Positions 53,711 to 61,128 of a stretch of 64,000 bases of DNA are shown piece after piece (positions within the stretch are counted from its first letter, which is position 1; each line of letters opens with the position of its first letter). The stretch comes from CAYVKM01 sp964452045 (GTDB taxonomy: Bacteria > Calditrichota > Calditrichia > RBG-13-44-9), in NCBI GenBank assembly GCA_964452045.1, contig CAYVKM010000001.1, positions 36,855 to 100,854 on the forward strand. Reading direction: 5' to 3'. Under the pieces are notes generated by a model, which was given only the letters and a program-made list of their open reading frames with translations, had not been told where the DNA came from and did no database searches. Position numbers and translations under genes: made by a program.

Positions 53711-54871
53711 TTAATTCTGGTTGAAACGCAACTTAATCTGCACAATCTCAGGAACGCTGTTTGTACGGACTGGCGGCCCCCAGGTTCCCACCCCACAGGA
53801 AACATAGTAATTGGTTGAACCTTTTCGCAAGTAACCCCAGCTTAATTCGTACACTGCCTTGGTAATATAATTAAAGGGAAACAGCTGTCCGTGATGAGTA
53901 TGCCCGGATAACTGCAAATCGACGCCATTTCTCCTGGCTTCATCCAGACCATAGGGCTGATGATCCATCAGGATCAGGGGATACTTGTGATCCACGCCGG
54001 ACATGATATCCGCCAGAGATTTACGACCATTCCCCATCCGTTCCGCCATTCGGTCTTTTCGCCCGATCACATAAAATGCATCGGCAACTTTGACCAGAGT
54101 ATCCTGCAAAACTTTTATATTTCCTTTTTCGATGTAAGCAACTGCCCTTTCTACGCCGCCGAAATATTCGTGATTTCCGGTGATAGCATACACACCCAGG
54201 CGGGATTTTATTTTTTCCAGGGTCACCGACATATTCTGATCGATGAGTGGTCCAACGTCTTCGTCGACAATATCACCGGGCAGCAGGACAATATCCGGAT
54301 CAAGACTGTTTATCCGGTCAATAATTCTCTCCAGATGTCCATTTCGAATGATCGTTCCCAGATGGATATCCGAAGCCACCACCACATTTAATTCGCTTAT
54401 ATTACCTGCCATTTTAGGAATAGCTAATTCCATAGTTCGGATGCGGGGATATAAGGTATTTATATGTCCGGCCAGTACGATCAGAACTGTTACCACCGCT
54501 ACAAACAAGGTTGCAAATTCGGCACTTTTTTGCCCGTTCTGACGAATAATACCGGGAAAAAATCCGGTGAAGTGGTTTACCAGTCTGAGCAAATCTATAA
54601 TCAAAACAAAGAAAAGTGCATAGACCATAATTCCCAGGTAGATAGATCCGAGATAAACCAGAAATTCTGTGAATCCGTTCCGGGAGAAGTGTTCCGCAAA
54701 ACGGCCCAGTGGATAAGACAGAACCAGGAAAAGGAAACCAATAAGAAATATGGTACGGTAAGTCCCAGCCCCGGAAAGAGACTGCCAGCCCCGTTTGAAA
54801 ATATAAAAATTGACTACGAAATAGATAAACAGGACGATCGAAAGAAAAATAACAAACATCGATGTTTTCAT
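53711..54871 (-). CDS. Membrane-anchored metallophosphoesterase (YkuE/YaeI-like)
   Basis: About four N-terminal transmembrane helices (within residues 1-140) are followed by a calcineurin-like phosphoesterase domain. Metal-site motifs are SDIHLG (168-173), GDIVDED, GNHEYFG and SGHTHHGQ. Relatives include YkuE- and YaeI-type enzymes that act on lipid head groups such as UDP-diacylglucosamine, but the substrate here is unknown. I chose the ATG at 54871 over an upstream TTG. The protein is 386 residues. It converges with the DUF4870 gene and is divergent from the kinase gene. Confidence 0.9.
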   Translation of the reverse strand: MKTSMFVIFLSIVLFIYFVVNFYIFKRGWQSLSGAGTYRTIFLIGFLFLVLSYPLGRFAEHFSRNGFTEFLVYLGSIYLGIMVYALFFVLIIDLLRLVNHFTGFFPGIIRQNGQKSAEFATLFVAVVTVLIVLAGHINTLYPRIRTMELAIPKMAGNISELNVVVASDIHLGTIIRNGHLERIIDRINSLDPDIVLLPGDIVDEDVGPLIDQNMSVTLEKIKSRLGVYAITGNHEYFGGVERAVAYIEKGNIKVLQDTLVKVADAFYVIGRKDRMAERMGNGRKSLADIMSGVDHKYPLILMDHQPYGLDEARRNGVDLQLSGHTHHGQLFPFNYITKAVYELSWGYLRKGSTNYYVSCGVGTWGPPVRTNSVPEIVQIKLRFNQN

Positions 54872-55218
54872 TCCCAAAATTTCCTTTTTTCAAAATAGCC
54901 TGATGAAGATCATTATATCATTGTCTGTCGCGAAGGTTCCCGGAAATAATACCTCATAATTCATTGCTGAATTAGAAACACATTCTATCTTTTGGGGTAC
55001 CGGCAGAGCAGAGTAATTCAGGCGGAAAAATATAAGCGCCGTATCGGACTATCCCAAATTCAATAAATAAATCCAGACGAATCAAATAAACGAATCCCTC
55101 ATTACTATTTTGTATGGAAAGTAATCCGGATTCAAAAGTAAATTTTGTTTATCGTCTCTTTCATGTTGCATTTCACTGTAGAATATTATACACTATCTCA
55201 ACTTTTAAGTGATTGTTT
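54872..55218. other. Gene-free stretch between divergent genes
   Basis: This stretch separates the phosphoesterase gene and the sensor kinase gene. It contains the candidate operator described at 55166-55192. Elsewhere I see only AT-rich sequence and no gene or RNA. Confidence 0.5.
55166..55192 (+). promoter_or_regulatory. Candidate promoter and palindrome-like operator before the sensor kinase gene
   Basis: CTGTAGAATATTATAC (55176-55191) is nearly identical (15 of 16) to CTGTAGAATATTCTAC at 57827-57842 upstream of the efflux genes. It overlaps a possible -10 (TATACA, 55187-55192) preceded at 15 bases by TTGCAT (55166-55171). If real, a regulator bound there would affect expression of the kinase/activator pair. 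The promoter elements themselves are a weak match. Confidence 0.5.
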
Positions 55219-56385
55219 ATGGCTGAAGATACTTGTCAAAAGATAAAATGGTGGTTGATTATTGCCGGTCTGGTCATTCTGGTGACTGTCCTGCATTACA
55301 GCACACCCACCATGAAATGGCAGTATCATCTCATTTTCATGCAGAGTTATTTCATTCCCATTATTCTGGGAGCATTCCAATTCGGCATCAGGGGGGGATT
55401 GGGGACTGCGATTGCCGTGAGTTTTCTTTATTTTCCCCATATTATGCTGCAGTGGGGTGGACTGGTGGAAGGCAATCTGATGCGGTTCTTGCAAATTGTT
55501 TTGTTTAATGTGATTGGTTACCTCACCGGTTTGAAGGCCCAGAATGAAAAAGAAGAGAAGTCCCGCTATCAAAACACTGCCGAACAGCTGGAAAAAACCC
55601 TGCAAAAAATCAGGGAGCAGTCGGTCCGAATTGAGGAAATGGAAGATCAGCTCCGCCAGGCCGACCGGCTGGCAGTGGTGGGAGAACTCTCAGCCAGTCT
55701 GGCGCATGAGGTCCGGAATCCCCTTGGCTCCATCCGGGGAATTGTTGATATCCTGAAAGATGAGCTGCCACCCAACAAGGAAACAGTAAATTTCCTGAAT
55801 ATTATGGTTCAGGAGACCGAGCGTCTGAACGAGGTGGTGGAAAATTATTTGCGTTTTGCCGGGCAAAAATCTTCCCAGGTGATTTCGTTCGATATCAGGG
55901 AAACTATTAAAAATACCGAACTATTATTAGCCAACCGGGCCAGAAAAAATCAGATTACTATTAATACCCGGCTGCCCGAAAAGGAATTACCTCTCACCGG
56001 CGTTCCCGGACAACTTCAGCAGGTGTTAATGAATCTGGCATTGAATTCGATCCAGGCGATGCCTGACGGTGGTGATATATCGGTGGAGGTGGAACGCCTA
56101 GGGACAAAATCTCGAGATGGTGAAAAGGCATCTGATTCAAAAAAGACAAACGAAATCCGGATCTCCATCTCAGACAATGGAAAGGGAATTAGCGAACCGG
56201 ATATTGAGAAAATCTTTAAACCATTTTACACCACCCGGCAGGATGGCACCGGTCTGGGACTGGCTATCGTTAAAAGAATAATTGACCAGAATAACTGGCG
56301 GATAGAAGTTGAGAGCGAAATAAACAAGGGATCAACCTTTTCTATTTACATTCCAGTTGAAGAAAATAACCAGAAGACAAAATAA
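55219..56385 (+). CDS. Membrane sensor histidine kinase
   Basis: The N-terminal ~105 residues contain about four transmembrane helices with very short loops and no large periplasmic domain. A coiled-coil linker (about 108-150) leads to the HisKA domain with the phospho-acceptor in SLAHEVRNPLGS (H163). The HATPase domain has its N-box in NLALNSIQAM and G-boxes in DNGKGI and GTGLGLAIVKR. I chose the ATG at 55219 rather than a TTG two codons earlier. It is followed after 9 bases by an NtrC-type activator, its likely partner. The position next to a Cus-type system suggests a role in sensing copper or envelope stress (inference). Confidence 0.92.
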   Translation: MAEDTCQKIKWWLIIAGLVILVTVLHYSTPTMKWQYHLIFMQSYFIPIILGAFQFGIRGGLGTAIAVSFLYFPHIMLQWGGLVEGNLMRFLQIVLFNVIGYLTGLKAQNEKEEKSRYQNTAEQLEKTLQKIREQSVRIEEMEDQLRQADRLAVVGELSASLAHEVRNPLGSIRGIVDILKDELPPNKETVNFLNIMVQETERLNEVVENYLRFAGQKSSQVISFDIRETIKNTELLLANRARKNQITINTRLPEKELPLTGVPGQLQQVLMNLALNSIQAMPDGGDISVEVERLGTKSRDGEKASDSKKTNEIRISISDNGKGISEPDIEKIFKPFYTTRQDGTGLGLAIVKRIIDQNNWRIEVESEINKGSTFSIYIPVEENNQKTK

Positions 56386-56394
56386 GGTTTTTTG

Positions 56395-57744
56395 ATGAAA
56401 GCCAAACTTTTACTGATTGATGATGATGCCAATCTTTGCCAGGTTATCAGCTACCAGCTCAAAAAAATGGGATACGATGTGGATGTCACCAATTCCGGAG
56501 GAGAGGGGTTAGAGGCGTATCGTCAGGGGAATTATGACATCGTCCTTACCGACATTCAGATGCCGGACATTTCCGGTATTCAGGTATTACAGGAAATCCG
56601 CAAACAGGATAAAGATGTGGTCATTATTCTGATCACGGCTTATGGTAGCGTGGAAAATGCTCTGGAGGCCTGCCGGATGGGAGCGGACGATTATATCACC
56701 AAACCATTTGGACAGGAACAACTGCTATTTGTGATCGAGAAAACTGTTCGGTTAAGAAACCTGCAAACGGAAAACCAGAGCCTGCGGGAGGAGTTATCTG
56801 ATAAATTTCGTTTCGAGAATATGATCGTCAATAGTCCGGCCATGGAAAATGTGGTCCAGATGGCAGGCAAAGTTGCCCGGAGCGACGCCACGGTTCTTAT
56901 TTTGGGAGAAAGCGGCACCGGAAAGGAATTGCTGGCCCGGGGTATCCATTACAACAGCCCCCGTGCTACCAAACCATTAGTCACCGTGAATTGTCCATCC
57001 ATTCCCGATACCTTGCTGGAAAGTGAATTGTTCGGTCATGTCCGGGGTGCCTTTACCGGGGCGATCAAAGACCGGAAGGGAAAATTTGAGATGGCCGATG
57101 GCGGAACCCTCCTTCTGGATGAAATTGCCGATTTGCGGGAAGACGTTCAGGCAAAACTGTTGCGGGTTCTGCAGGAACGCGAATTTGAACGGCTGGGCGA
57201 ATCCACCCCGATCCAGGTGGATGTGCGTCTGATTGCCGCAACCAACAAAGATATTGAAAAATTAGTATCTGACGGCAAGTTTCGGGAAGACCTGTATTAC
57301 CGGCTGAGCGTGGTACCCATCACCATACCGCCATTAAGAGAGCGAAAAGCGGATATTCCCTACCTGGTGGAATTTTTTATTGAACGATATAAGAAGGATA
57401 AAAAAGTAACAGTCGATTCAGAGGTACTGGAAATATTGAAAACATATAACTGGCCAGGCAACATCCGGGAACTTGAAAATGTAATTGAACGGGCGCTGGT
57501 ATTATCCGGTAAACCCAGAATTTCTCCGCAGGACCTTCCCGTACATCTCACCGAACCTTCATCGATAGCCAGGAACCAGCCGGCTGATAATTTGTTTTCC
57601 GATCTGAGCCTGGATAATCTGGAAAAAAGGGCAATCCAAATGGCTTTGCAGCGGAGCGGTGGTAACCAGACAAAGGCGGCAAAGCTTTTAGACATTCCAC
57701 GGCATGTGCTGCTTTACCGGTTAAAAAAGTTTAACATCAAATAG
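56395..57744 (+). CDS. NtrC-family sigma-54-dependent response regulator
   Basis: A receiver domain with phospho-acceptor D53 (VLTDIQMPD) and K103 is followed by the AAA+ domain, with Walker A GESGTGKE (171-178), the sigma-54-contacting GAFTGA loop (218-223), Walker B GGTLLLDEIADL, and an arginine-finger region. The C-terminal Fis-type helix-turn-helix has GGNQTKAAKLLDIPRHVLLYRLKK. It activates sigma-54 promoters by binding upstream enhancers. It follows the kinase gene by 9 bases and precedes the efflux genes by about 250 bases, where TCTACA/TGTAGA repeats could be its binding sites. Length is normal. Confidence 0.95.
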   Translation: MKAKLLLIDDDANLCQVISYQLKKMGYDVDVTNSGGEGLEAYRQGNYDIVLTDIQMPDISGIQVLQEIRKQDKDVVIILITAYGSVENALEACRMGADDYITKPFGQEQLLFVIEKTVRLRNLQTENQSLREELSDKFRFENMIVNSPAMENVVQMAGKVARSDATVLILGESGTGKELLARGIHYNSPRATKPLVTVNCPSIPDTLLESELFGHVRGAFTGAIKDRKGKFEMADGGTLLLDEIADLREDVQAKLLRVLQEREFERLGESTPIQVDVRLIAATNKDIEKLVSDGKFREDLYYRLSVVPITIPPLRERKADIPYLVEFFIERYKKDKKVTVDSEVLEILKTYNWPGNIRELENVIERALVLSGKPRISPQDLPVHLTEPSSIARNQPADNLFSDLSLDNLEKRAIQMALQRSGGNQTKAAKLLDIPRHVLLYRLKKFNIK

Positions 57745-57792
57745 CGACGGCACTTTTACCTTCCCTTTATTTTGCGAGACAAGCCGTCTGAT

Positions 57793-57842
57793 TCTACATT
57801 CAATTGCAGACTATTCATCTACAAATCTGTAGAATATTCTAC
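57793..57842 (+). promoter_or_regulatory. Cluster of TCTACA/TGTAGA inverted repeats upstream of the efflux genes
   Basis: Three palindromic units are present: TCTACA-N6-TGCAGA (57793-57810), TCTACA-N4-TGTAGA (57818-57833), and the perfect GTAGAATATTCTAC (57829-57842) overlapping the second. They lie about 100 bases before a possible sigma-54 promoter, the usual distance for enhancers of an NtrC-type protein, and about 150 bases before the start codon at 57994. A close copy of the last unit lies upstream of the kinase gene. Confidence 0.6.
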
Positions 57843-57941
57843 TAATCTTGGGTGTATTACTCATTTCATAATTCTTCTCAATTTTTATAACTCCCTTAAA
57901 TACAAATGCTTTGCCTTCTATCTCTCCTGACATTTCCATTC

Positions 57942-57957
57942 TGGCATTGAAATTGAA
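57942..57957 (+). promoter_or_regulatory. Weak candidate sigma-54 promoter before the efflux genes
   Basis: TGGCATTGAAATTGAA matches the -24 part (TGGCA) and the TTG of the -12 part of the sigma-54 consensus, but the critical -12 C is an A. It lies about 40 bases before the ATG at 57994. Support comes mainly from context: an NtrC-type activator gene upstream and enhancer-like repeats 100 bases before. Confidence 0.35.
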
Positions 57958-57993
57958 CTACACCGACAGATTAGAAAGTGAAAACGGATTGAA

Positions 57994-58389
57994 ATGAATC
58001 TAAACAGAAATTACCGATATCTATTTTTGATCATGCTCGGGATTGGAATTGTGGGTGTGGTGTTTTTCTTCCCCATGCAGATAAATTCCCGCTATACCTG
58101 TCTCTATCACCGACTAATCCAGCCGGATAATCTCTCTGTCATAAAGCATAAAATGTCAGGTTATTCGGGTGATTCTCTTGCAGATCCCTGCCATCCACAA
58201 TCAAATAATATGGCAAGCAATCAAAGCAATATCAATCATGAGAGTTCGGTTACTGAATTCCACACTTCGGATCTGCTAAACCGCTACATTCATGGTTACG
58301 CCTGGTTCTGGTGGGGAAGCATCTTGCTGCTTGCCTTTACTTTCTATCTTGGGAAGAACCAAAAGCAGTCCGGAAACAAGAAGATATAA
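57994..58389 (+). CDS. Small two-helix membrane protein, first gene of the efflux unit
   Basis: The 131-residue protein has an N-terminal transmembrane helix (near 9-27), a ~70-residue loop likely to face the periplasm, and a second helix near the C-terminus (HGYAWFWWGSILLLAFTFYLG). The loop contains two cysteines, several methionines and histidines (CLYHR, DPCHPQS, NNMAS, HTS) that could bind copper, but this is only a composition-based suggestion. I do not recognise a family. It lies between the activator and the TolC-family gene and probably belongs to the same operon. Confidence 0.6.
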   Translation: MNLNRNYRYLFLIMLGIGIVGVVFFFPMQINSRYTCLYHRLIQPDNLSVIKHKMSGYSGDSLADPCHPQSNNMASNQSNINHESSVTEFHTSDLLNRYIHGYAWFWWGSILLLAFTFYLGKNQKQSGNKKI

Positions 58390-58422
58390 GATTGAAAAAA
58401 TGTATTGGAGGAAATATTTCAT

Positions 58423-59448
58423 ATGAAATTTAATCAGAGACACTTATGGATTCTATTACTGCTCCTCTGGCCGATTCTAATTTTCGCACAGCAATCCGAT
58501 TCCATCGCCCGGTTGCGGGATCTGATTGAGGAGGGAATTAATAATAATCCGGACCTCCTGGCAAGTTATCAAAACTGGCAGGCCGACCTGGCAAAAATTC
58601 CGCAGGCCGGGGCACTTCCCGATCCTCAATTAAGCCTTAACCTGTTAAATCTGCCGGTGAACACCTTCGATTTTAACCAGGAGCCCATGACCGGTAAGCA
58701 AATTGCCCTGATGCAAATGTTCCCCTTTCCCGGGAAGCAGGGTCTCCGGGAGGGTATTGCCAAATCCGCCGCTGATATTTCCCGGGATAAAAACCTGGAG
58801 CTGAAAAATCAGCTGATAAAGAATATCAAACAGACCTATTATGATATCTTTTTTATCGACCAATCCCTGGAAACCGTCGAGAAAAACAGGGGCGTGCTGC
58901 AGGATTTTATACGTATTGCCCAATCCAAATACAGCGTAGGNNNNNNNNNNNNNNNNNNNNNNNNNNNNNNNNNNNNNNNNNNNNNNNNNNNNNNNNNNNN
59001 NNNNNNNNNNNNNNNNNNNNNNNNNNNNNNNNNNNNNNNNGGTATAGATTATCTTTCCGGCCTGTTCAGTGTGGACATTCCTCTCTATTTCTGGCGCAAG
59101 CAAAATAAAAAAATTGAAGAGACTCGTTATAATCAGGATATGGTGCAGCAAAGCTACCAGAATGTTCAAAACCAGGTATATGCGGACCTGGATAAATCCT
59201 TAAGTGATGTTGAAAAAAACTATCGCCTGCTGGAGCTTTATAAAAGCGGCATCATTCCCCAGGCCACCCAGTCTTTGAATGCGGCGATTGCCGGTTATCA
59301 GACCAATAAGGTCGATTTTTTAACTCTGCTAAACAATCAGCTGACCCTGTTCAATTTTGAGCTGGATTATTATCGCTTCCTGAGTGATTACCGTAAGGGT
59401 ATAGCCGACCTGGAGGCAGCAACCGGGGTAAAATTAACCCGGGAATAA
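58423..59448 (+). CDS. TolC-family outer-membrane efflux protein, interrupted by an assembly gap
   Basis: A signal peptide (hydrophobic residues about 8-22) is followed by TolC-type helical hairpins with INNNPDLLASYQNWQADLAKIPQ in the first repeat and ADLDKSLSDVEKNYRLLELYK in the second. The ATG at 58423 has GGAGG upstream and is preferred to a TTG at 58405. A run of 100 N (58941-59040) lies in the middle. The visible protein with the gap is only about 340 residues, while relatives have about 420-470, so the real gap is probably longer. It is expected to be the outer-membrane channel for the CusB/CusA-like proteins that follow. Confidence 0.85.
   Translation: MKFNQRHLWILLLLLWPILIFAQQSDSIARLRDLIEEGINNNPDLLASYQNWQADLAKIPQAGALPDPQLSLNLLNLPVNTFDFNQEPMTGKQIALMQMFPFPGKQGLREGIAKSAADISRDKNLELKNQLIKNIKQTYYDIFFIDQSLETVEKNRGVLQDFIRIAQSKYSVXXXXXXXXXXXXXXXXXXXXXXXXXXXXXXXXXXGIDYLSGLFSVDIPLYFWRKQNKKIEETRYNQDMVQQSYQNVQNQVYADLDKSLSDVEKNYRLLELYKSGIIPQATQSLNAAIAGYQTNKVDFLTLLNNQLTLFNFELDYYRFLSDYRKGIADLEAATGVKLTRE
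58941..59040. other. Assembly gap of 100 N
   Basis: A run of exactly 100 unknown bases lies inside the TolC-family gene. This is the usual placeholder for a gap of unknown size in a scaffold. Confidence 0.98.
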
Positions 59449-59478
59449 ATACAGAAAATAAAAGTACGGAGAAATATA

Positions 59479-61065
59479 ATGAATCGTAGATCAGGAATTT
59501 TAATAGCAATTGGATTTCTTATTGTCATCGGTGTTATCACCGGTTTTGTGATGATGAATAAAGGTGAGGATTCGAATTCTCAAACAAAATTGGCGAACAG
59601 TGAGACCGGCACTCAATTGTGGACCTGCGGCATGGACCCTGATGTCATTGCTCATGAGCCGGGGAATTGTCCGAAATGCGGAATGAAACTGGTTCCGGTC
59701 AAAAACACCGGCGTGGGCTCAAGCACGATGTCCAGCATGAACAATGACAAGTCTTCCCATTCTAAAACCCAAAATGAAAAGGAACGGAAAATTCTTTACT
59801 GGCAGGCACCGATGGATCCCACGGAGATATACGACCATCCCGGAAAATCCAAGATGGGGATGGATTTGATTCCGGTTTATGCAGATCAGACCGGCAGCGG
59901 CCCGGCCGGTACTGTTACCATCGATCCGGCCACGGTACAGAACATGGGCGTGTTGTACACCACGGTAAAACGAATGAACTTTAACCGGGATGTACGGGCG
60001 GTTGGGATGGTAAAATATAATGAAGAAAAATTATATACAGTGAATACCAAAATTTCAGGCTGGATCGAAAAACTGTATGTGGATTACACCGGCCAGGAGG
60101 TGAAAAAGGGACAACCATTATTAGAAATTTATTCACCCGACTTAGTGACCACCCAGGAAGAATATTTGCTGGCCTTAAATAACAAAAAAGCGGTGAGCCA
60201 GAGCAGCTTCGCCTCCATCCGGGATGGGGCCGAGTCTTTGTTGAACTCTACCCGTCAGCGATTGAATTACTGGGATATTCCGGCTTCGGAAATCGAACGG
60301 TTAGAGAGTACCGGAAAAGTACGAAAGAACCTTCAGTTAAATGCCCCGGCCAGCGGTGTGGTTACTCACAAGAACGCAGTGGAAGGACTTCATGTTAATG
60401 CCGGAATGGATCTCTACAAAATTGCCGATCTTTCCACAGTCTGGGTGGAAGCCAGTATCTATGATTATGAATTACCCTGGGTCCAGAAAGGCCAGGAGGC
60501 AAAGGCCGATCTTTCCTATTTGCCCGAAAAAAGTTATCAGGGTAAAATTTCATATATCTATCCCTATCTGGATGAAAAGTCCAGGACCATTACCATCCGA
60601 CTTGCATTTACCAATCCCGATCTGGAATTAAAACCGGGGATGTACGCCAACGTCTATATCAAAGGCAAAACTATTCCCGATGCCCTGGTGATTCCCAATG
60701 AAGCCATTATCCGCTCCGGGGTCAGAAATGTGGTGTTTGTGGCCCGCGGCGACGGAAGATTCGAACCGCGAGAAATTAAAATTGGCGAAGAGGGCGGACC
60801 AAACAATCAATACGTGCGGGTGGTTTCCGGCCTTTTCGAAAATGAAAAAATCGTGACCTCAGCCCAGTTTATGCTGGACAGTGAAAGCCGGCTTCAGGAG
60901 GCCATCCAAAAGATGCTGGCAGACCAGCAGAGTCAAACCAGGCCAATGGAGACGCCTGATAAAAAAATGCAGAAAAATATGCCGGAAATGAAAGAGGGTG
61001 GAAAGATGCAAAATATGGATCAGCAGCAGGAGAATGATCAGCATGATCAAGACATGCAAATGTAG
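59479..61065 (+). CDS. cusB: CusB-like RND efflux periplasmic adaptor with metal-binding domains
   Basis: After an N-terminal membrane anchor there are two methionine-containing metal-binding segments. The first is a heavy-metal-binding domain (TCGMDPDVIAHEPG followed by CPKCGMKLVP). The second is the CusB-type PMDPTEIYDHPGKSKMGMD, whose methionines correspond to the copper-binding methionines of E. coli CusB. The usual adaptor regions follow (barrel-sandwich, beta-barrel and membrane-proximal domains). The C-terminal ~60 residues are rich in Met, Gln, His and Asp. The 528-residue length is longer than E. coli CusB because of the extra domain and tail. It connects the CusA-like pump to the outer-membrane channel. 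Confidence 0.9.
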   Translation: MNRRSGILIAIGFLIVIGVITGFVMMNKGEDSNSQTKLANSETGTQLWTCGMDPDVIAHEPGNCPKCGMKLVPVKNTGVGSSTMSSMNNDKSSHSKTQNEKERKILYWQAPMDPTEIYDHPGKSKMGMDLIPVYADQTGSGPAGTVTIDPATVQNMGVLYTTVKRMNFNRDVRAVGMVKYNEEKLYTVNTKISGWIEKLYVDYTGQEVKKGQPLLEIYSPDLVTTQEEYLLALNNKKAVSQSSFASIRDGAESLLNSTRQRLNYWDIPASEIERLESTGKVRKNLQLNAPASGVVTHKNAVEGLHVNAGMDLYKIADLSTVWVEASIYDYELPWVQKGQEAKADLSYLPEKSYQGKISYIYPYLDEKSRTITIRLAFTNPDLELKPGMYANVYIKGKTIPDALVIPNEAIIRSGVRNVVFVARGDGRFEPREIKIGEEGGPNNQYVRVVSGLFENEKIVTSAQFMLDSESRLQEAIQKMLADQQSQTRPMETPDKKMQKNMPEMKEGGKMQNMDQQQENDQHDQDMQM

Positions 61066-61128
61066 GCTCACTCTCGTGTTGAGCAAATCGAACCGTAGAT
61101 ACAGAATTTCGAACTTGGAGATGATTTG

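Noticed and set aside
57818..57833. CopY/BlaI-type operator (TACA-N2-TGTA)
   Set aside because: The spacing between TACA and TGTA is four bases instead of two, and no CopY/BlaI gene is present nearby.
58405..58422. TTG start for the TolC-family gene
   Set aside because: It overlaps the ribosome-binding site used by the ATG at 58423, which also gives the better signal peptide.
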